The translations under genes and the position numbers were made by a program. Below, piece after piece: positions 43,961-56,500 of a stretch of 64,000 bases of DNA. The notes below the pieces were generated by a model, which was not told where the DNA came from, did not search any database, and saw only the letters and a list, made by a program, of their open reading frames with translations. Source of the DNA: Paragorgia papillata (lineage: Eukaryota; Cnidaria; Anthozoa; Scleralcyonacea; Coralliidae); the NCBI GenBank assembly GCA_035771165.1, contig JAWNZC010000228.1:121229-185228 (forward strand). The letters are read 5' to 3'. Every line of letters begins with the position of its first letter. Positions within the stretch are counted from its first letter, which is position 1.

Positions 43961-46900
43961 TAATTTTCGCCGATAAATTGGCATTTGGAACCTTATTTCA
44001 GAGAAAAACTTTTTTCGACTCAGAATGGTGAGATAAGCGTTTTTCAACATTTTGAACGTGGCAATGCTGCCAAAATTGAAAAGTACAGGAAATAATTCCA
44101 AATGTGTTGTTTTGCAAGTTTCTGGTGAGAAACATCATTTTCGCCGATAATTTGGCAATTGGAGCCTTATTTCAGAGAAAAAACTTTTTTTCGACACAGA
44201 ATGGTGAGATAAGCGTTTTTCAACATTTTGAACGTGGCAAAGCTGCCAAAATTGAAAAGTACAGGAAATAATTCCAAATGTCTTGTTTTGCAAGTTTCTG
44301 GTGAGAAACATCATTTTCGCCGATAATTTGGCATTTGGAGCCTTATTTGAGAAAAAAACTTTTTTCGACTCAGAATGGTGGGATAAGGGTTTTTCAACAT
44401 TTTGAACGTGGCAAAGCTGCCAAAATTGAAAAGTACAGGAAATAATTCCAAATGTGTTGTTTTGCTAGTTTCTGGTGAGAAGCATAATTTTCACCGATAA
44501 TTTGGCATTTGGAGCCTTATTTCAGAGCAAAACTTTTTTCGACTCAGAATGGTGAGATAAGGGTTTTTCAACATTTCGAACGTGGCAAAACTGCCAAAAT
44601 TGAAAAGTACAGGAAATAATTCCAAATGTGTTGTTTTGCTAGTTTCTGGTGAGAAGCATAATTTTCACCGATAATTTGGCATTTGGAGCCTTATTTCAGA
44701 GAAAAACTTTTTTCGACTCAGAATGAATGAGATAAGGGTTTTTTCAACATTTTCGAACGTGGCAAAACTGCCAAAATTGAAAAAGTACAGGAAATAATTC
44801 CAAATGTGTTGTTTTGCTAGTTTCTGGTGAGAAAGATAATTTTCACCGATAATTTGGCATTTGGAGCCTTATTTCAGAGCAAAACTTTTTTTCGACTCAG
44901 AATGGTGAGATAAGGGTTTTTTTCAACATTTCGAACGTGGCAAAAACTGCCAAAATTGAAAAGTACAGGAAATAATTCCAAATGTGTTGTTTTGCTAGTT
45001 TCTGGTGAGAAGCATAATTTTCACCGATAATTTGGCATTTGGAGCCTTATTTCAGAGAAAAAACTTTTTTCGACTCAGAATGGTGAGATAAGGGTTTTTC
45101 AACATTTTCGAACGTGGCAAAACTGCCAAAATTGAAAAGGTTGAGGGAATCATTCCAAATGTGTTGTTTTGCTAATTTCAGGTGAGAAACATAATTTTCG
45201 CCGATAATTTGGCATTTGGGAGCCTTATTTGAGAAAAAAACTTTTTTTTGACTCAGAATGGTGAGATAAGGGTTTTTTCAACATTTCGAACGTGGCAAAA
45301 CTGTGAAAAGTAGAAACATAATTTTCGCCGATAAATTGGCATTTGGAACCTTATTTCAGAGAAAAACTTTTTTCGACTCAGAATGGTGAGATAAGCGTTT
45401 TTCAACATTTTGAACGTGGCAATGCTGCCAAAATTGAAAAGTACAGGAAATAATTCCAAATGTGTTGTTTTGCAAGTTTTCTGGTGAGAAACATCATTTT
45501 CCCGCCGATAATTTGGCATTTGGAGCCTTATTTCAGAGAAAAAACTTTTTTCGACTCAGAATGGTGAGATAAGGTTTTTCAACATTTTGAACGTGGCAAA
45601 GCTGCCAAAATTGAAAAGTACAGGAAATAATTCCAAATGTCTTGTTTTGCAAGTTTACTGGTGAGAAAACATCATTTTCGCCGATAATTTGGCATTTGGA
45701 GCCTTATTTGAGAAAAAAACTTTTTTCGACTCAGAATGGTGGGATAAGGGTTTTTCAACATTTTGAACGTGGCAAAGCTGCCAAAATTGAAAAGTACAGG
45801 AAATAATTCGCAAATGTGTTGTTTTGCTAGTTTCTGGTGAGAAAGCATAATTTTCAACCGATAATTTGGCATTTGGAGCCTTATTTCAGAGCAAAACTTT
45901 TTTCGACTCAGAATGGTGAGATAAGGGTTTTTCAACATTTCGAACGTGGCAAAACTGCCAAAATTGAAAAGTACAGGAAATAATTCCAAATGTGTTGTTT
46001 TGCTAGTTTCTGGTGAGAAGCATAATTTTCACCGATAATTTGGCATTTGGAGCCTTATTTCAGAGAAAAACTTTTTTCGACTCAGAATGATGAGATAAGG
46101 GTTTTTTCAACATTTCGAAACGTGGCAAAACTGCCAAAATTGAAAAGTACAGGAAATAATTCCAAATGTGTTGTTTTTGCTAGTTTCTGGTGAGAAGCAT
46201 AATTTTCACCGATAATTTGGCATTTGGAGCCTTATTTCAGAGCAAAACTTTTTTCGACTCAGAATGGTGAGATAAGGGTTTTTCAACATTTCGAACGTGG
46301 CAAAACTGCCAAAATTGAAAAGTACAGGAAATAATTCCAAATGTGTTGTTTTGCTAGTTTCTGGTGAGAAGCATAATTTTCCACCCGATAATTTTGGCAT
46401 TTGGAGCCTTATTTCAGAGCAAAACTTTTTTCGACTCAGAATGGTGAGATAAGGTTTTTTCAACATTTCGAACGTGGCAAAACTGCCAAAATTGAAAAGT
46501 ACAGGAAATACTTCCAAATGTGTTGTTTTGCAAGTTTCTGGGATGAGAAACATCATTTTCGCCGATAATTTGGCATTTGGAGCCTTATTTCAGAGAAAAA
46601 CTTTTTTTCGACCCAGAATGGTGAGATAAGCGTTTTTCAACATTTTGAACGTGGCAAAGCTGCCAAAATTGAAAAGTACAGGAAATAATTCCAAATGTCA
46701 TGTTTGCAAGTTTCTGGTGAGAAACATCATTTTCGCCGATAATTTGGCATTTGGAGCCTTATTTGAGAAAAAAACTTTTTTTCGACTCAGAATGGTGAGA
46801 TAAGGGTTTTTCAACATTTTGAACGTGGCAAAAGCTGCCAAAATTGAAAAGTACAGGAAATAAATCCAAATGTGTTGTTTTGCTAGTTTCTGGTGAGAAA

Positions 46901-49416
46901 GCATAATTTTCACCGATAATTTGGCATTTGGAGCCTTATTTCAGAGCAAAACTTTTTTCGACTCAGAATGGTGAGATAAGGTTTTTTCCACATTTTCGAA
47001 CGTGGCAAAACTGCCAAAATTGAAAAGTACAGGAAATAATTCCAAATGTGTTGTTTTGCTAGTTTCTGGTGAGAAGCATAATTTTTCACCGATAATTTGG
47101 CATTTGGAGCCTTATTTCAGAGAAAAACTTTTTTCGACTCAGAATGATGAGATAAGGGTTTTTCAACATTTCGAACGTGGCAAAACTGCCCAAAATTGAA
47201 AAGTACAGGAAATAATTCCAAATGTGTTGTTTTGCTAGTTTCTGGTGAGGAGCATAATTTTCACCGATAATTTGGCATTTGGAGCCTTATTTCAGAGAAT
47301 AACTTTTTTCGACTCAGAATGGTGAGATAAGGGTTTTTCAACATTTCGAACGTGGCAAAACTGCCAAAATTGAAAGTTGAGGGAATCATTCCAAATGTGT
47401 TGTTTTGCAAGTTTTCTGGTGAGAAACATCATTTTCGCCGATAATTTGGCATTTGGAGCCTTATTTGAGAAAAAAAACTTTTTTGACTCAGAATGGTGAG
47501 ATAAGGGTTTTTCAACATTTCGAACGTGGCAAAACTGTGAGAAACATAATTTTCGCCGATAAATTGCATGGGGAGCCTTATTTCAGAGAAAAAACTTTTT
47601 TCGACTCAGAATGGTGAGATAAGCGTTTTTCAACATTTTGAACGTGGCAATGCTGCCAAAATTGAAAAGTACAGGAAATAATTCCAAATGTGTTGTTTTG
47701 CAAGTTTCTGGTGAGAAACATCATTTTCGCCGATAATTTGGCATTTGGAGCCTTATTTCAGAGAAAAAACTTTTTTCGACTCAGAATGGTGAGATAAGCG
47801 TTTTTCAACATTTTGAACGTGGCAAAGCTGCCAAAATTGAAAAGTACAGGAAACAATTCCAAATGTCTTGTTTTGCAAGTTTCTGGTGAGAAACATCATT
47901 TTCGCCGATAATTTGGCATTTGGAGCCTTATTTCAGAGAAAAACTTTTTTCGACTCAGAATGGTGAGATAAGCGTTTTTCAACATTTTGAACGTGGCAAA
48001 GCTGCCAAAATTGAAAAGTACAGGAAATAATTCCAAATGTGTTGTTTTGCAAGTTTCTGGTGAGAAAGCATAATTTTCACCGATAATTTGGCATTTGGAG
48101 CCTTATTTCAGAGAAAAACTTTTTTCGACTCAGAATGGTGAGATAAGGGTTTTACAACATTTCGAACGTGGCCAAAACAGCCAAAATTGAAAAGTTGAGG
48201 GAAATCAATCCAAATGTGTTGTTTTGCTAGTTTTCTGGTGAGAAACATAATTTTCGCCGATAATTTGGCATTTGGAGCCTTATTTGAGAAAAAACTTTTT
48301 TTTGACTCAGAATGGTGAGATAAGGGTTTTTCAACATTTCGAACGTGGCAAAACTGTGAGAAACATAATTTTTCGCCGATAAATTGGCATTTGGAGCCTT
48401 ATTTCAGAGAAAAACTTTTTTCGACACAGAATGGTGAGATAAGCGTTTTCAACATTTTGAACGTGGCAAAGTTGCCAAAATTTGAAAAGTACAGGAAAAA
48501 AATCCAAATGTGTTGTTTTGCAAGTTTCTGGTGAGAAACATCATTTTCGCCGATAATTTGGCATTTGGAGCCTTATTTCAGAGAAAAACTTTTTTCGACT
48601 CAGAATGGTGAGATAAGCGTTTTTCAACATTTTGAACGTGGCAAAGCTGCCAAAATTGAAAAGTACAGGAAAACAATTCCAAATGTCTTGTTTTGCAAGT
48701 TTCTGGTGAGAAACATCATTTTCCGCCGATAATTTGGCATTTGGAGCCTTATTTCAGAGAAAAACTTTTTTTCCACTCAGAATGGTGAGATAAGCGTTTT
48801 TCAACAATTTGAACGTGGCAAAGCTGCCAAAATTGAAAAGTACAGGAAATAATTCCAAATGTCTTGTTTTGCAAGTTTCTGGTGATAAACAATCATTTTC
48901 GCCGATAATTTGGCATTTGGAGCCTTTATTTCAGAAAAAAAACTTTTTTCGTCCCAGAAATGTGACATAAGCGTTTTTTCAACATTTTGAACGTGGCAAA
49001 GCTGCCAAAATTGAAAAGTACAGGAAAAAATTCCAAATGTGTTGTTTTGCAAGTTTTCTGGTGAGAAACATCATTTTTCGCCGATAATATGGCATATGGA
49101 GCCTAATTTGAGAGAAAAACTTTTTTCGAGTCAGAATGGTGAGATAAGCGTTTTTCAACATTTCGAACGTGGCAAAGCTGCCAAAATTGAAAAGTTTCAG
49201 GGAATCATTCCAAATGTGGTGTTTTGCTAGTTTCTGGTGAGACACATCATTTTCCCCGATAATTTTGGCATTTGGATCCTTATTTCAGAGAAAAACGTTT
49301 TTTCGACTCAGGAATGGTGAGATAAGCGTTTTTCAACATTAAGAACGTGGCAAAACTGTTAAATTGAAAAGTTCAGGGAATCATTCAAAATGTGTTGTTT
49401 TGCTAGTTTCTGGTGA

Positions 49417-50614
49417 TTAAATGATTACAAGCTGTTCTTTATTGAACGCAGCAACTGTCGAGCAAATAAACACAACACACACAGAAGTTTTGTGGGAGAA
49501 GGGGGTTCGGGGGGAAGCACTTCCTATAGTGTAAAAATTATGGTCAAGCATCATCCCAAAGACTCATTCTTACATGGCCTTCAGATTGTTTGTCCCAGGG
49601 GTTATTATCCCCATTAAGGGACTCTGCTAATGCGCACTACGCGCATATATGCGCAACACGCGCATATAACTGCCTAATAGGTAGCTAGCCTATAAGACAT
49701 CAACCTGACCCACCGTACACACAGTTGGACAGTCCCTTTACGATTACGACTGATACTATAATTACAATAAATAAGCCTGATCTATGGGCTTGAACGTTGA
49801 CAATCAGGAGCGCCTTCATCCTCCAAACCCAAACGTTGTATTTCTTTTACAAAACAACACAAATATAAAAACAGAGGGTTACATTTGATTTAATATTAAC
49901 TAAACATTAACAAGAAGCCAGTTTTCGTTTTGACATAGAGATCGTGCACTGTCTGGAATTTCCAAATATATCCAATGTCCTATGAGCGATGTCAAACCCA
50001 ACATAAACCATGTAACTAAGTGATATAACTAAAGTAGCCACTCGAAACATGAGCGGATGTTCGCACGAATATATACTGTCATCATTTAATAATCTAATAT
50101 ATTATATATCTAATCTATATGTATGCTTATTTTGAAGCCATATACGCCGCGGCCTGTGTGAAAAGCATGTATTAAAGTGCTATTCTTGAAGCTGGGGTGG
50201 GTGGGCGGGAAATATTTTCCTTTTAAGAGCTTTACGCGATTTTTTATGATTGTGCGTGCTATGTCTTTGTATAAGAGCACATGTTACCAAGTGAAAAGGG
50301 TTTATAGGAGCGCGGCACGTTTTGCTTATATGTGACTCGCTTTTTGAAATGCGTTATTGGTTACTTTTTTCGCGCCAGGAACTAGTCATTTATGTTATGT
50401 CACGGTGCACTGGCAAGCTGGAATGAGCAAAAGCTAAAAGGACTTTAGATGCCGATCCTGCGTATATCTGACATGTTGTATATCTTAAAACCACCATGAA
50501 AAAACATCTGTTTTGGTTTATTTTTTTTAGCCAAAACCCAAGACCACCTCCTTGATAAGCAAACGATCCCCCTCATTAACTTCTTAATTTTATTAATGGC
50601 TTAAGTAAAATGGC
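49417..50614 (+). mobile_element. Short copy of the island element
   Basis: Its left segment, 49417 to about 49840, aligns with 50616 to about 51030. Its right segment, about 50190-50614, aligns with about 53205-53590. The middle, about 49850-50190, has no obvious counterpart. It contains GCGCAC and GCGCAT repeats at about 49630-49670. Confidence 0.65.
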
Positions 50615-50615
50615 T

Positions 50616-53590
50616 TTAAATGATTAAAGCTGTTTCTTTATATTGAACGCAGCAATGTCCGAAGCAAATAAACTACACACACAGAGCAGTTTTTGATGGG
50701 AGAAAGGGGTTCGTGGGGGAAGCACTTCTATATGTGTAAAAATTATGGTCAAGCAATCATTCCCACAGACTCATTTCTTACATGGCCTTAGGAATTGTTG
50801 TCCAGGGGTTATTTAAATCCCCATTAGGACTACTGCTAATGCGCACGACGCGCATAATACTGCCAAATATGTACGTCTAGCCCCCTATAAGACACTCAAC
50901 ACCTGACCAGCCCGTACACACAGGATGGACAGTCCCTTAACGATTCGACTGATCCTATAATTACAATAAAATAGCCTGAGACAAAGGGCTTGAACGTGAA
51001 CAATCAGGGAGCGCTTCATCCCCAAAATACACAGCAAGTGTATACCCCCATAGACGAAGTAACCCTCCCCCCGAAAACGAGGATTTTAAGTCATATAGAC
51101 ATACATGAACAAATGTAACAACAATATGATAACAGAAAGAACGACTAGATTAGGCCATGTATGAGTGAAAACTACTCTCTACATGGGTTAATATTTCGAA
51201 ACGTCGGCCCAGTGTGGCTGATACCACTTGATAAGGTAGATTGTATGGTGGTCTTTATGTATCGTTCAAAACAAATCTGAGTGTGAACCTATGCTTATGG
51301 GAAAACGGGTGTGTTGTTAGTGACAAATACCGACACGTCAAAAGCTTACTTGCTGGAATGTCCAGGGAGGCCAGAAAAAACCTAACACAGGTATAAAACC
51401 CCGTGGGAAAAAGCAGTGGACTAGGAAAAAGTTGGGTGGATGCCAAGACGAAACCAGCCAGCATTCTCCACAAAGCAGCTCATGATTACAGAATTCTGTG
51501 CCGAGGTGTATCAATATCTTGCGAAAACAACGCCAAGCTATAGTTTCCTAGTATGCATCCGCGTAGGAAAATGGTTCTAGGTTGTTATATATTGGATTTG
51601 TAATTTTTCACAATGGTTTGTTGAGTACCTGTCTAGAGTATGACGATCCGAAGTCGGAAATGGGATGAAACATTCAACGATGTTGGACAAAAATAGAATA
51701 GGGCTATTAGCGGAACTCAGAAAAAATAAATAAATTTTGCCGTCAATTGCGGTTTATGTTCGGAACTTGCGTGATGGTAGTATTTGCCCTTAATCTCTGG
51801 ATGTGTTGAACTTACAAATTGAAGTACGGGGTAGTTGGACTAATTGACCATATTCTGGATGTAGACCAATAAGGAGTACATATCGCCCGTGGCAAACGTG
51901 GCCTTCCATACTTAGCTTGGCTTTTGGTGGTTTTGGGTGGGTCCTAGAGGATGCCAAAAACTGGCAATCATAATATTGGTATTAATCAAGAAGGAAAACG
52001 GGGACAAAAGCAAAGCAAAGCAAAACAATAGGAAAAACACGCAAAGAAACAAAGTGGAAGGTGTTTGTAAAATATCACAGATTCCATAAGAGGGTGCATA
52101 TGACTGTGAAAGGCTAAAATAAAATAAAATATTAATTTGGAAGAAAAATAGGTTTTTCATAACAGGCCACAATATCCCAGCGCTAGAACCGTTGTCCTGC
52201 ATTGGGACGCCAATGTGTCGTGGAGGCCGAAACATATTCATAGATAAATGCATGTCATCGATCGCCAAGGTATAAAAGTATTCATAAGGCGCGCGCTAGG
52301 AAATTTTCTTTAAAATGTTGAAGCGGTGCACTGTGGCCAGCTCCATATCATGTCTTGAAATCCTTGAATGCCGAATTCTATGTCAAAACAACAACAGACA
52401 TCAGGCGTACACATTTTGTGTATTTCATATCGTTAAACTTGAAGCGACTAGTCTATAATTTATATTTTTATGTTGATCGTAAGCAAGATTATAGAATAGT
52501 GTCCATTGCGCTTTCAGACAGTGCTTTTCGATAATTTCCATTAGCAGGACTTTCCGATCGTCTTAGTGATATTCCTTCGACGGGTTTCGGGGGTATTAGT
52601 ATAAGGATATCATGGTAGCCGTCATGCATAAACGAGTATAAAGTAATAGTACTAACCCGGTACCGTTGAAACAACCGGGCCCTGGATAATTTTTAGAATA
52701 CAGATTGTTTTGGACGATCGTGCGTTGAAGTGTTATTAGTGTCCGAAATTAACGCGGTTAAACAGATGGAAGAACTATTGAAGGATATCGAAGATTGCGA
52801 ACAGTTGAGTGTGGTTGCCTCATCATATTAAATATATACTGAAGTCTTTTCTTCTCCTTTGTATGCCATAATATTAATCAGTCCGACTTGGACCGAGACT
52901 GAGTGGCATGTCGACCAAGTATTTACATCCGGGGTCGATGTCATATTGACCGCAATAATAAGTTATTCTCGTGAGATCATAGTAAGGAAGGAAATCCCAA
53001 ACCTCAAGCGACGTTGGGACACAAGTTATATATACTACTCGGGACGGGGAAAGCGACAAGGAGCAATAACTCACTAAATACTCTTACGCTGATGGTGGGC
53101 CTATGAGGTAACATACCAGAGCCTTGCAGTTGTAATGGTTTGCTTGAAAATGGATTGTGGCAGTTGTTTTAAGGACAGGCGATATGAATTTCAATAAGCC
53201 GGTAGACCAATATTTTCTTTAAGGAGCTGCTTTACGCGTTTTGAATTGATGCGTGCCTATGATCTTTTGTTATAGAGCTCATGTACCAAGTGAAAGGGAA
53301 TTAGCGCGCCGTATTTTGCCTTATATGTGATACTCTTTTGAAAAGCTGCTATTGGTTACTTATTTCGCGCCAGGAACTAGTCATATTTGATATTCACGTG
53401 CACTGGCAATCTGATTGAGCAAAGCAAATGGACTTTAGAGCCGAACTGGCGTATATCTGACATGTTTATATCAAAAACAACCTGAATCACATCTGTTTTT
53501 TGTGCCCAAAACCCAAGACACTAGACCCCGCCTTGCTAAGAACGTTTTCCTCATTAACTGTGTTATTTTATAATGGCTTAATAACATGGC
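50616..53590 (+). mobile_element. Long copy of the island element
   Basis: It shares both ends with the short copy and adds about 2.2 kb (about 51030-53205) found nowhere else in the window. I see no gene in that stretch. Frames such as 51912-52268 (-) and 52859-53077 (+) have no recognisable domains. An AAAGCAAAGCAAAGC run lies near 52008-52024. Confidence 0.6.
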
Positions 53591-56500
53591 TGAGAAACAT
53601 CATTTTCGAGCCCATAATTAGGCATTTGGAGCCTTATTTGAGAAAAAAACTTTTTTCGACTCAGAAAGGTGAGATAAGCGTATTTCAAACCATTTCGAAC
53701 GAGTGGCCAAACTGCCAAAAATTGAAAAAGTTGAGAGGAAATCATTCCAAAATGATGTTGCGTTTTGCTAGTTTCTGGTGAGAAACTTTTTTTTCACCGA
53801 TAATTTGGCATTTGGAGCCTTATTAGATAAAAAAACTTTTTTTCGACTCAGAATGGTGGAGATAAGCGTTATTTCAACATGTGAAATGGGCTGGCAAAAC
53901 TGCCAAAATTGAAAAGTTTCAGGGAATCAATCCAAATGTGTTTGTTATAACTAGTTTCTGGTCACGAATATCATTATGTCATCGATAATTCTGCATTTTG
54001 GAGGCGTTATTTCATAGAAAAACTTATTTTTCGTCTGAGAATAGGTGAGGATAAGCGTTTTCAAACAATTTTGAACGTGGCAAAGGAGCCAAAATAGAAA
54101 ATTTCAGTGCATCCATTCCAAATGTGTTGTTTTGCTAGTTTCTGGTGAGAAAAACATCCATTTTCGCTGATAATTTGGGGCATTTGGAGCCTTATATAGA
54201 GAAAAAAACTTTTTTTGACTCAGAATGGTAAGATAAGGGTTTTTTCCAACACTTTCGAAACAGTTGCAAAACTGCCAAAATTTGAAAAGTTGAGGGAAAT
54301 CAATCCAAATGTGGTTGTTTTGCTAGTTACTGGTGAGAAACATAAATTTTCGCCGATAATTTTAGGGAGCATTCTGGAGTCTTACTATGAGAAAAACACT
54401 TTTTTGCGTCTCAGAATGGTGAGATAAGCGTTTTTTCAACATTTTGAACAGTGGTCAAAAGGTTTGCCAAAATTGAAAAGGTTCAGGGAATCATTCCAAA
54501 TGTTGTTGTTTTGCTAGTTATCCTGGTGAGAAACAATCCATTTTTCGGGCGATAATATTTGGCATTTTGGAAGCCTTATTTGAGAAAATAAACTCTTATT
54601 GACACAGAATGGTCGATATAAAGCGTTTTTTCGAACCATTTTGAAACGTGGCAAACCTGCCAAAATTGAAAAGTTGAGGGAAATCAATTCCAAATGTGTT
54701 GTCTTGCTAGTTTCTGTGAGAGAACAACATAATTTCGTCGCCGATACTTTGGCATTTGGAGCCTTATTTTAGAGAAAAAAAATTTTCGACTCAGAATGGT
54801 AAGATAAGCGTTTTTCAACATTTTGAACGTGGCAAAAGCTGCCAAAATTTGAAAAGTTCAGTAAATCATCCCAAATGGTATTGTTTGGCTAGTTTTCCTG
54901 GTGAGAAACGGAAATTTGCGCTGATAAATTATAGGCAAATTGGATCCTTATTTCAGTAGAAAAGCTTTTTTTCGACACTCAGAATGTTGAGATAAGCGTT
55001 TTTTCAACATTTGAACGTGGCAAAACAGCCAAAATTGAAGAAGTTCAGGGAATCATTCTATTCCAAAAGTGTTGATTTGCCTAGTTTCTGGTCACAAATA
55101 TCATTTTCATCGATAATTTGGCATTGGAGCCTTATTTACAGAAAAAAACTTTTTTCGGACCAGAAATGTTACATAAAGCCGTTTCAACATTTCGAACGTT
55201 GGCAAAACTGCCAAAAATGGAAAACTTCAGGAAATCATTCCAAAATGTGTTGTTTTTGCTAGTTTTCAGGTAGAGAAACATCAATTTTCACCGATAATTT
55301 GGCATTTGGAGCCTTCATTTGAGAACAAAACTTTTTTTGGACTCAGAATGGTAAGATAAGTCGTTATTTCAACATTTTGGAACTGTGGCAAAGCAGCCAA
55401 AATTGAAAAGTTCAGGGAATCATTCAAAATGTTTTGTTTTTGCTAGTTTCTGGTGAGAAACATCTTTTTCGCCGATAATTTTGGTCAATTTGTAGCCTTA
55501 TTTCAAAGAAAAAAACGTTTTATCGACTCAGAATGGTGAGATAACCGTTTTAATCAACGTTTCAACGTGGCAAAACTGCCAAAATTGAAAAAGTTCAGGG
55601 GAATCAATCCAAATGTGTTGTTTTGGCTAAGTTTCTGGTGAGGAAACATCATTTTCGCGCGATAATTTGCCATATGAGACTTTTATTTGAGAAAAAAAAT
55701 TTTTTGACACAGAATAGGTGAGATAAGCGTTTTTCAACATTTTTTGAACGTTGGCCAAAGCTACCAAAATAGAAAAGTTAGACGAAATCATTCCAAAGTG
55801 GTGTTGTTTTGCTAAATTTCTGGTGAGAAACATCAATTCGCCGATAATTTGGCATTGTGAGCCTAATTTGAGAGAAAAAGTTTTTTCGTGTAGTCAGAAT
55901 GGTGAGATAAGCGTTTGTTCCAACATTTCGAACCGTGGCAATGCTGCCAAAATTGAAAAGTTTTCAGGGAATCATTCAAAATGTGTTGTTTTGCTAGTTT
56001 CTGGTGAGAAACATCATTATCCCCGGAAAAAAAAAAAAATAATTTGGCATTTGGGAGCCCTTATTTCAGAGAAAAACGTTTTTTCGACTCAGAAAGTGAG
56101 ATAAGCGTTTTTCAACATTTTGAAACGTTGCAAAACTGTTAAATAGAAAAGTTCAGGGAAATCATTCAAAATGTGTTGTTTTTGTCTAGTTTCTGGTGAG
56201 AAACATCATTTTCGCCGCACGATACTTAGGCATTTGGAGTCCTTATTTGAGAAAAAAACTTTTGTCGACTCAGAATGGTGAGATTAGCGTTTTTTTCAAC
56301 ATTTCGAACGTGGGCAAAACTGCCAAAATTGAAAAGGTGAGGAAATCATTCGCAAATGTGGTTGTTTTGCTAAGTTATTCTGGTGAGAAAACATTTTTTT
56401 TCACCGATAAGTTAGCCATTTGGAGGCTTATTTGAGTAAAAAACTTTTTTTTCGACTCAGAATGGTGAGATAAGCTTCTTTTCAACATTTTGGAACGGTG

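Larger units (their letters stand above)
33283..49416 (+). repeat. 174-bp satellite array, about 93 copies
   Basis: The monomers are head to tail with a spacing of 173-174 bp, measured on TTGGCATTTGGAGCC (for example 37711, 37885, 38059, 38232, 38405). Typical landmarks are TTTCTGGTGAGAAACATC, CGACTCAGAATGGTGAGA, TTTTTCAACATTTTGAACGT and CCAAATGTGTTGTTTTGC. Variants include CACGAATATCATTTTCATCG with GGAGCGTTATT, GACACTTGGAGCC, and ACCCAGAAATGTGACATAAG. No spacers lie between monomers and no gene is credible; open frames recur because long stretches of the monomer lack stops. The monomer length is close to a nucleosome repeat. Confidence 0.96.
49417..53590. mobile_element. 4.17-kb insertion in the satellite, flanked by TGA, made of two tandem element copies
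   Basis: The satellite reads CTGGTGAGAAAC elsewhere. Here CTGGTGA (to 49416) is followed by foreign DNA and resumes with TGAGAAAC at 53591, so TGA is duplicated. Inside, copy 1 (49417-50614) and copy 2 (50616-53590) start alike (TTAAATGATTA.AAGCTG, then TTGAACGCAGCAA) and end alike (TTTCGCGCCAGGAACTAGTC ... AATGGCTTAA ... ATGGC). They differ in length, so copy 1 looks like an internally deleted relative. No clear terminal inverted repeat is visible, and no frame over 120 codons resembles a transposase or reverse transcriptase. A 3-bp duplication fits Harbinger or CACTA superfamilies, but this is not established. Confidence 0.7.

Noticed and set aside
33715..49245. Many 60-150 residue frames on both strands of the 174-bp satellite
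   Set aside because: The monomer has few stops, so open frames arise on both strands; the proteins are just the monomer read in shifting frames.
33283..49416. Possible CRISPR array because of regular repeats
   Set aside because: The repeats are contiguous 174-bp monomers with no unique spacers, in a eukaryotic context.
51190..51260. Hammerhead ribozyme near TTTCGAAACGTCGG, as found in Penelope-like elements
   Set aside because: The GAAAC part is present, but I found no CTGATGA core upstream at the right distance, and none in either satellite.
51912..53077. Frames of 61-118 residues in the long island copy as possible transposase remnants
   Set aside because: No catalytic motif or family resemblance; amino-acid composition looks random.
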